64,000 bases of DNA from an uncultured Clostridia bacterium (GTDB taxonomy: Bacteria > Bacillota > Clostridia > Christensenellales > Borkfalkiaceae), in NCBI GenBank assembly GCA_944368215.1, contig CALVWX010000002.1, positions 1 through 64,000 on the forward strand, in the 5' to 3' direction. Below are positions 62,656 through 64,000 of this stretch, one piece after another; position 1 is the stretch's first letter; every line of letters starts with the position of its first letter. Below the pieces are notes generated by a model. The model was not told where the DNA came from and made no database searches. It worked only from the letters and a program-made list of their open reading frames with translations. A program made the translations under genes and the position numbers.

Positions 62656-64000
62656 TTATTCTGCCTGCTCAGCAGGTTGCTCTATTACGGAAACTATTGC
62701 CGTTTCAAGTTCGTCGTAAGTTATTTCACCTATTCTCTTGAACTGAATTACGCCGTCTCCGTCGAGTATAAGCGTCATTGGATAGGAGCCGTTGCCGCCG
62801 AGCGTCTGGTATACCGTTCGTGAATCGGAAGCCTGAACAGAATCCTGCATAAAGGTTATGTTCCATTGGTCCCAGCCCGCGTCGTGAAGATATTCGTTAA
62901 TGTCTACGCCTCTTTCGGTATAGTCAGAATGAATGGCTATAACAGCGATTTCGTCTGAATACTTATCTGCAATTTCTGCAAAGTAGGGGAGTTCTTCAAC
63001 GCAGGGGCCGCACCATGTGCCCCAGAAGTTTATAACCGTTATGGTTCCGCGCGTATCCGCAAGGCTGTAAGTCGTTCCTTCCGTGCCGTCGTAAACTGAC
63101 AAGGTAAATTCGGGGCAGGTGTCGCCTACGTTGTTGCCTTCGGTCACGCGCTCGGTTGCGCTCGCATCGAAGAAGTTGTAGTAAACTATAGCGCCTATCA
63201 GCGTTGCCGCGGCTATTACGCATACTGCAATTTTAAGAATTTTCTGTCCCTTGGGGCCTATGTAAGGCCTTCTGGGCACCTTGCGCATGGGCGCAGACTC
63301 TTCAGTATGTTCATCGGCGTGGGAAGGCTGTGCAACAGCTGCGGCCGTTTGGGAAAGAACCACATTTTCGCCTTCGCCCGCAGTTGCCGTTGCCGCGGCG
63401 GGCTGCAAAAACGAAGTTAAGGGAACTTTTACCGATAAATCGCTTTCAACGTCGTTGGGCTTTACAAATATCGAAGAGCCCTTCCAAACGATTGCCTTTG
63501 TGGGGCAGACGGAAATACATTCGCCGCAGTTTATGCATTCATGATCGCCTACGTGCTTGATATCCATTTTGCAGTGGGCAACGCACAGACCGCAGTCGAC
63601 GCACTTATTTTTTTCAACTTTGACGCCCAGCAGGGCTATTTTATTGAAGAATCCGTATATCGCGCCGAGCGGGCACACAAAGCGGCAGAAGGGGCGGTAC
63701 ATGAATACGCTGGCAAGCAGTATTACTACAAGCACGGCAAACTTCCATGTAAACAGGCCGCCGAGCATTCCGAACATGTCTGCATTGACGGGGTTGATTA
63801 AAAGGAGTATCGCGCCGCCCAGCGTTCCAGAAGGGCATATGTATTTGCAGAACCCCGGCACGGGCGTATTCTGCAACATGAATGCGAGGGGGATGGCCAC
63901 TACCAATGCAATCAACAGCACATATTTAAAGTAAGAAAGTATGCGCGTTATCCGGTTTTTCTTCAGCTTGGGGGTTTTAATCTTATAAAGCAGATCCTGC
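62656..64000 (-). CDS. NapH-type Fe-S membrane protein fused to TlpA thioredoxin, 5' partial
   Basis: The frame is open to the window edge; the reading above 63921 (DLLYKIKTPKLKK, SYFKYV) matches the family, so the start lies beyond 64000. Order from the visible N-terminus: membrane helices with CKYICP and CRFVCPLGA, as in NapH/CcoG-like quinol-to-ferredoxin modules; two [4Fe-4S] motifs (CVDCGLCVAHC and CINCGECISVC); an Ala/Glu linker; one membrane helix (VCVIAAATLIGAIVYY); and an extracytoplasmic TlpA domain with WGTWCGPCVEELP and a cis-Pro at SYPMTLILD. The fusion suggests electrons pass from cytoplasmic or membrane carriers through clusters to an external thioredoxin. Confidence 0.87.
   Translation of the reverse strand, partial: QDLLYKIKTPKLKKNRITRILSYFKYVLLIALVVAIPLAFMLQNTPVPGFCKYICPSGTLGGAILLLINPVNADMFGMLGGLFTWKFAVLVVILLASVFMYRPFCRFVCPLGAIYGFFNKIALLGVKVEKNKCVDCGLCVAHCKMDIKHVGDHECINCGECISVCPTKAIVWKGSSIFVKPNDVESDLSVKVPLTSFLQPAAATATAGEGENVVLSQTAAAVAQPSHADEHTEESAPMRKVPRRPYIGPKGQKILKIAVCVIAAATLIGAIVYYNFFDASATERVTEGNNVGDTCPEFTLSVYDGTEGTTYSLADTRGTITVINFWGTWCGPCVEELPYFAEIADKYSDEIAVIAIHSDYTERGVDINEYLHDAGWDQWNITFMQDSVQASDSRTVYQTLGGNGSYPMTLILDGDGVIQFKRIGEITYDELETAIVSVIEQPAEQAE

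Overview
The window looks like chromosomal DNA of a low-redundancy, Gram-positive-type (monoderm) anaerobe of class Clostridia, with a moderate GC content and GC-rich third codon positions. The evidence is the Firmicutes order rimP-nusA-rnpM-L7Ae-infB-rbfA, a clade II single-chain PurL, a PurF with a B. subtilis-type propeptide and Fe-S cysteines, a TM1266-type hydrogenase regulator, many N-terminal lipoproteins, and no outer-membrane genes. A gut relative of Christensenellales is my guess only; no rRNA is present to decide it.

Layout. (1) 1-6060: the 3' part of an aconitase-family hydratase coupled to a TraX-like membrane protein, a small lipoprotein, a TM1266-type regulator with a possible translational switch in its leader, and a NitT/TauT-type ABC importer. 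(2) 6190-19267: a purine operon purE-purC-(purF paralogue)-purF-purM-purN-purH-purD-purL, which carries PRPP to IMP apart from purB. The purF paralogue lacks the glutaminase nucleophile. (3) 19320-33863: nrdR, ispG, then the usual PolC/RimP/NusA/IF-2 block continuing through rbfA, nrnA, truB, ribF, an endonuclease IV and an aminopeptidase P. At the polC position there is only an N-terminal/OB/exonuclease protein, without PHP or polymerase domains. RibF carries a tail of about 430 acidic residues. (4) 33864-38800: efp, dtd, a PhnP-like hydrolase, a DUF5662 protein, a ferritin-like protein and tRNA-Gly(CCC), separated by dispersed structured repeats. A 125-130 nt structured module (here module A) sits inside two unrelated host repeats, and its stems differ between copies by compensating changes. 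(5) 39376-59069: a surface and nutrient locus with a 2,673-residue membrane-anchored subtilase carrying BspA-type leucine-rich repeats, two InlB/LRR-type lipoproteins, an enlarged peptide-binding lipoprotein, OppBCDF, and a small charged membrane protein. Together these suggest surface proteolysis followed by peptide import. (6) 59284-64000: two lipoproteins, one with a TlpA-like thioredoxin domain, converging on a NapH-type Fe-S membrane protein fused to its own TlpA domain. This suggests an extracytoplasmic thiol-redox route.

Regulation. Good sigma-A-type promoters with 17-nt spacers stand before nrdR, rimP, pepP and the 50269 lipoprotein gene. Several hairpins between genes lack a T-tract and are marked as uncertain terminators.
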